64,000 nt of DNA from Anoplolepis gracilipes. Taxonomy: Eukaryota > Arthropoda > Insecta > Hymenoptera > Formicidae. The DNA is taken from contig NC_132974.1 in the NCBI RefSeq assembly GCF_047496725.1, positions 11,589,001-11,653,000 of the forward strand, written 5' to 3'. Under the pieces are notes generated by a model. It did not search any database. It had not been told where the DNA came from and was given only the letters and a program-made list of their open reading frames with translations. Made by a program: the position numbers and the translations under genes. This document shows, piece by piece, positions 60,401-64,000 of this stretch (the stretch's first letter is position 1; each line of letters begins with the position of its first letter).

Positions 60401-62959
60401 ATACTAGATATAAGTACTATTTGTTCAACATATATCGGCGAAAAAGTTGCTCTTTTGATTTCAGATCGTAATTGCAGAGACTAATTGTTAATATAGTCCC
60501 CGACGTGCAGAGACGTGCAAGACGAGTCTGATGAACCTTTTAAGATAGCGCCTGATCCAGGAGACGCATCCAGAGGTGGAGGGTCGCGCGATAGTATCTT
60601 CTATTTGTACGCGAAGCGCGGGCGCGATAGTACTCGAGGGTGAGATCACCGTATAGACGACCACGCACTGGCAGTCCATTCCTTCCCCATCCCGCCTGTC
60701 TTGGATCCCGCGGATCCCGGAAGTCCACGGATCTGAGTACGAGGAAAGGATCTTTGACAACGCGGCTCGTTAGATTGGTAGCGAATCCTTCGAGAGGCAG
60801 CGAGTGCAAGAAATCCTGAATCTTCCTTGAGAGATTCTTGGGAGGAAGGAATTGTTGGAGGAACGCAAGTTCATGCAAAATGCGCAAAGTTCATCAAACA
60901 AGGAGGAAATTGGACTTTTGCAAAGCACGAAAAATGTTGAGTCCACAAATTTATCGAAAATTAATCATCCTTTTGATAATCTCGTTGAAATTCGTACGCG
61001 AATGATCTTTGGATATTTCCAAGTACGTTTCTTGGGAAAACGGAGAATATACCGGTTTAAAGATATGTGTAGGTCCTCAGATTTTTTTCTACGTTTCCAT
61101 GGACCCAACGATCTTCTTGACGAACATGTCAAAACAAAAAAACACAAATCCTCAGATATGTGGATCCCCGAATACACAAATTTAGATGCACGTTGATATA
61201 TAAGCGCGGGAAACGATATAAGAATCACACCAGCGCGAATTGTATAGCTTTGGATCCACGTGGATACAGGGTCCACTCATCTCAGGATTCACAGATGATA
61301 TCTAAAGCGGCAGGAGATAAAGCGGGAATTACAAGCCCGCGGATCCTGAAATCAGCTCCGAGCGATGCTGGCGGTCGAAGGAAAGCTGTTTAACTCGCGA
61401 GCGAACCAGCGAGATTCCCGTTTTCGGCGAAAATCGTGAACGAGCACGCGTATCCTCCTGTAAGGGAAGAGGAAGAGAGGGGAGCGAAGGACTTCCGTGG
61501 GGGCGGAGCGGTTGTTGGAATCGATAGTTGTCCTCGAATTCCTCCCACTTTGTGCGTAAAAGGACCCCTCCCCCAAAGCAAAATCAGGATTACTGAGAAA
61601 CGCGTTCGATGGATCCATATGACCAATTACATTTTATATTTTGTTGTATTAATTACATTTTATATAAATTAATAAAAAAAAAGAATATTTTGTTGCATGA
61701 ATTACATTTTAAAATCACACACATTAAAAAAAAAAAAAAAAAAAAACTTTAAATATATAATATATTATTAATCAATAAAAAAAAGAAAATACGCAACAAA
61801 TTAAAAAATAAAAAATATGTAAAAATGGAAATTATTTTTCAATTTTTTACCATATTAATAAATAAAATACTTTAATATGTCAGTCGAAAGAGAGAGAATT
61901 AATGTTAAGAGAAGTGGCAGTATATCAGCTATGTTTGGCAAGCTACGATCGTGTAGGCGGAGATATTGTGAGCGGATTTCTTTTATTTTGTTGATGGTCG
62001 TTCAGACGAATCTTGGCGAAGATCGATAGAACGTTGGGCGTTAAACGTAGTTAAATAGAAGGACGAACGTGTTATGTAGCCATGGAAGCGGCTTACTAAT
62101 CAATGGTCTTCAAAACTCGAACAATTTACGCGCAAGGATACGAGCGAATAGAAAAGGTAATACGTATAAAGATATATAGGTACGGTTACATTAGTAGTAA
62201 AATGTGCAAAACTAAGAAATCTTTGATACTAAAAATACAAAGAAAAAAAAGTTACCGATAAAATGATTAAAGTGGGGCCATGATAAATTACTGCTGTATG
62301 TAATTATTAACGACATGAGACACTTTGCCTGTAACTTTTCGTGGAAAATGCATTTAGAGGAACGGTGCATTGTCCGAATTCTCATTCGAATACAGAGGAC
62401 GATGAACTTGAAAAGGACATGAATATCGATTCTCGGTGTTCACTCGACGGTTCATGCGCTGTACTAGTTTGTTTCCGAATGCAACGCAAATATGTTACGT
62501 CTATTCATGGACTTATATTGCCTATATTTTTATACGTCTAAATATCTAACATTTATGACCTCACTATTCAATTCAAAGAATTTATATATCTATATATAAA
62601 TGTACATCATATACACACAGGATATTAATTACGCCCACTAAATATATGTGTAACGACAGTCCTTAAAAAATGAAAAATAAATCGAAAAGTCCTGAACCTG
62701 AAAATTCTAAAATAATATTTTTTTGCGATGCTTAACATAAAAGGAATTATCAGATAAAATTCACTTAATCAGCACCGTTCATTAAATAAACATATCGAGA
62801 GTCATGCATGGCTAATATTTTAGACATATTTTAGATCACTATATGGCATATAAGTCACGGATGTATATCTGTATAAAGTATAATTAAATATTTAATTATT
62901 TTTCAAAAATATCGTTATATACTTAATGAGCGTAAATTAATTAATACTATTTACATAAC

Positions 62960-63014
<55 letters not shown>

Positions 63015-64000
63015 GTGTGTGTGTATGCACGTACGCGCATAAATGTAAAACTTGAAAATATTTTTTACATAAATAATCTAAAAATATCTTAAATTTTATA
63101 CATACGACAAAAAAGAGATTACATAAGTAATAGAAAATTTGTATGACTTTGGACTAGCCACTAATAATATGTTATGTATCAGTGGAATAACTAAGCCATT
63201 TTTAATTTTGCACAGACTTTAAAACCGACGGCAACGCAAATTTCAAGACGTCGATTGATCAAACTGTGCGCGTGCAATATTATTTTCGTAAACTTGAATT
63301 TAACGAGTATTTAATTTATAAACAAAAAATAAATATCTTTGAAAATTATCAAAATCCAAGATAAAAAATTTCTAGAATAGAGAAATTTCTACATCGAGAA
63401 TTTTTATTGACTAAATTGCCACACAATTTTCAAAGCTATAATAATATGTATCAAAAGATCTCTATTTTATAAATAAATATTAACAATAATTAACAATTTT
63501 TTCTGAATTATTAATTCTGGTCATACATTTCACATTAATAAATTATATATTACACATGATTCAAATTATTTAATAATTATTCGACCGTATTACTAAACTT
63601 TAGATAATTCATAATTTGCAATAAAAGTCAAAATAGAATTGCATTTATAATTTTATGTGTCATATCACATTCTAATTTATGTGTGTTTTTTGATATGTAT
63701 CTTGTACACATATATAACTTGTTTGAATGTTTTTTTACATTACATGATGTAATGCAAATTACAAATGTAGTTCTGTCCCGAATTTTATCGCGAATTACAC
63801 ATAGATCATTTTTAAGAAATAAAAAGAAAATAATTTAGTGAATGAAACGCATGGAAACGAACCTGTCGAAGATTCTAGCTTCTTTTAAAACATTTCCAAG
63901 ATTGATATAAGCATCCAAGAAGTTTGGATCCAAGGCAACTGCTTTCTCGAAATGATGTATCGCAAGCCAGATCTCCCCTTGTGCGTTGAATACGCATCCT
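57226..64000 (-). CDS. Ogt (sxc): UDP-N-acetylglucosamine--peptide O-GlcNAc transferase, 3' part (8 exons, N-terminus outside window)
   Basis: Transfers GlcNAc from UDP-GlcNAc to Ser/Thr of nuclear and cytosolic proteins. Exons: 64000-63863 (partial), 60302-60213, 60073-59893, 59795-59193, 59047-58533, 58414-57961, 57868-57492 and 57415-57226. Together they encode 848 residues plus TAA with consistent phases. Residues 1 to about 300 are TPR repeats of the 34-residue type (for example PTFADAYSNMGNTLKEMQD). The catalytic core follows. His368 in GNHPTSH matches human His498, Lys649 in NQLYKID matches Lys842, KEEHVRRGQ lies at 705-713, and CNGHTTSMD lies at 725-732. The metazoan intervening domain (about 515-620) is the most diverged part. 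About 190-200 N-terminal residues lie beyond 64000. The TPR and catalytic parts match animal OGT over almost every residue; the gene is super sex combs (sxc) in Drosophila. Confidence 0.97.
57492..57868 (-). CDS. Ogt (sxc): OGT exon, UDP-GlcNAc-binding C-terminal lobe
   Basis: Encodes ILKHVPNSVLWLLRFPAVGE, AAKEEHVRRGQLADVCLDTP, LCNGHTTSMDVLWTGTPVVT and LPGETLASRVAASQLNTLGC. The nucleotide-binding His-Thr-Thr and Asp residues are all kept, so the enzyme looks catalytically intact. The donor is GTGAGT. Confidence 0.96.
57961..58414 (-). CDS. Ogt (sxc): OGT exon, intervening domain and start of C-terminal lobe
   Basis: 454 nt. The first two-thirds encode the poorly conserved intervening domain of animal OGT. 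Conservation returns with TTTQVNNKAATGEEVPQNIV, YGLPEDAVVYCNFNQLYKID (catalytic Lys) and LHMWAH. The donor is GTAAGT. Confidence 0.95.
58533..59047 (-). CDS. Ogt (sxc): OGT exon, N-terminal catalytic lobe
   Basis: Encodes IHVLHKQPYKYP, IGYVSSDFGNHPTSHLMQSI (catalytic-lobe His), DLSQIPCNGKAADRI, MNGYTKGARNE, MWLGYPGTSGASFMDY and HTYFIGDHK. Two donors are possible at GTACGTG. The upstream one (after AA) gives GDHKQMFPHL, matching the family, and was chosen. Confidence 0.96.
59193..59795 (-). CDS. Ogt (sxc): OGT exon, last TPRs and linker to catalytic domain
   Basis: 603 nt, 201 codons. Four to five TPRs (ANIKREQGYIEEATRLYLKA onward) are followed by the conserved junction CDWTDYEARMKKLVSIV, NRLPSVHPHHSMLYPLSH and NLCIEK. 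Phase 0 at both ends; donor GTGAGT. Confidence 0.96.
59893..60073 (-). CDS. Ogt (sxc): OGT exon, TPR
   Basis: 181 nt encoding LIDLAIDTYRRAIELQPNFP through CPTHADSLNNL. The acceptor is ATTATAG and the donor GTACGA. It completes the split Gly codon of the previous exon. Confidence 0.95.
60213..60302 (-). CDS. Ogt (sxc): OGT exon, TPR
   Basis: A 90-nt exon encoding AVAAYLRALNLSPNNAVVHG and NLACVYYEQ. The acceptor is CTTCAG and the donor GTAAGT. It lies between a 3.56-kb intron upstream and a 139-nt intron downstream. Confidence 0.95.
60303..63862 (-). other. Long OGT intron (3.56 kb)
   Basis: The intron has an unusual GC-richer section (60480-61620) that is full of short GATCC/GGATC-type words, with open frames on both strands but no recognisable protein. 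The rest is AT-rich, with poly(A) runs near 61725-61745 and a GT microsatellite at 62964-63024. No conserved exon was recognised. Confidence 0.8.
62964..63024. repeat. (GT)n microsatellite
   Basis: About 30 GT dinucleotides with one GC interruption, inside the long OGT intron. Confidence 0.97.
63863..64000 (-). CDS. Ogt (sxc): OGT exon, TPR (partial at window edge)
   Basis: Encodes GCVFNAQGEIWLAIHHFEKA through NVLKEARIFD, about one and a half TPRs. The window boundary cuts its 5' side. The donor AG|GTTCGT is weaker than the others in the gene, but the split Arg codon rejoins correctly with the next exon. Confidence 0.93.

Noticed and set aside
1..64000. CRISPR arrays, operons, rRNA genes, telomeric TTAGG arrays, reverse transcriptase or transposase genes
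   Set aside because: Looked for and not seen; the sequence is eukaryotic and the mobile elements found are non-coding.

Overview
The window looks like an insect nuclear genome segment, most likely from a hymenopteran and plausibly an ant. It is AT-rich, introns have canonical GT-AG borders, and CpG-rich islands sit in an AT-rich background. There are many long GA/CT, CA/GT and AT microsatellites and almost no autonomous transposon coding sequence. The order is inferred from general character and protein similarity, not from a database search.

Only two protein genes can be reconstructed with confidence, both on the minus strand. The first is a complete U1 snRNP 70 kDa protein gene (16007-21909). 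It has seven coding exons, encodes 408 residues, and every splice phase closes. The second is the 3' part of the O-GlcNAc transferase gene (57226-64000). It has eight exons giving 848 residues; roughly the first fifth of the protein lies beyond position 64000. A small minus-strand exon at 6313-6398 carries a good start codon and a donor site. It is probably the first coding exon of an unidentified gene that continues off the left edge.

Layout. 1-6300: AT-rich sequence with three GC/CpG-rich islands. 6313-6800: putative first coding exon with a TATA-like box and a 20-bp palindrome just upstream. 6900-8700: AT-rich. 8770-9240: a diverged 260-bp duplication. 9380-13440: nested repeats, including two fold-back-like elements whose long inverted termini flank 150-190 bp subrepeats. 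12660-12820 and 13457-13521: two strong hairpins. 14200-16006: AT-rich, with the U1-70K 3' untranslated region. 16007-21909: U1-70K. 21910-57225: a 35-kb region without a recognisable coding gene. It holds several CpG-rich islands, YY1/PHO-type motifs next to GA/CT tracts, one Inr+DPE core promoter match, MITEs and microsatellites. 57226-64000: OGT with a 3.6-kb intron.

U1-70K recognises 5' splice sites as part of the U1 snRNP. OGT adds O-GlcNAc to serine/threonine of nuclear and cytosolic proteins. Nothing in the sequence links their functions beyond shared orientation. The most interesting candidates are: a possible poison exon inside the long U1-70K intron; the fold-back repeat family; the 65-nt near-perfect hairpin; recurring PRE-like (GA tract plus PHO motif) composition in the gene-poor region; and the unidentified gene starting at 6362. 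All of these are inferences that need transcript or comparative data.
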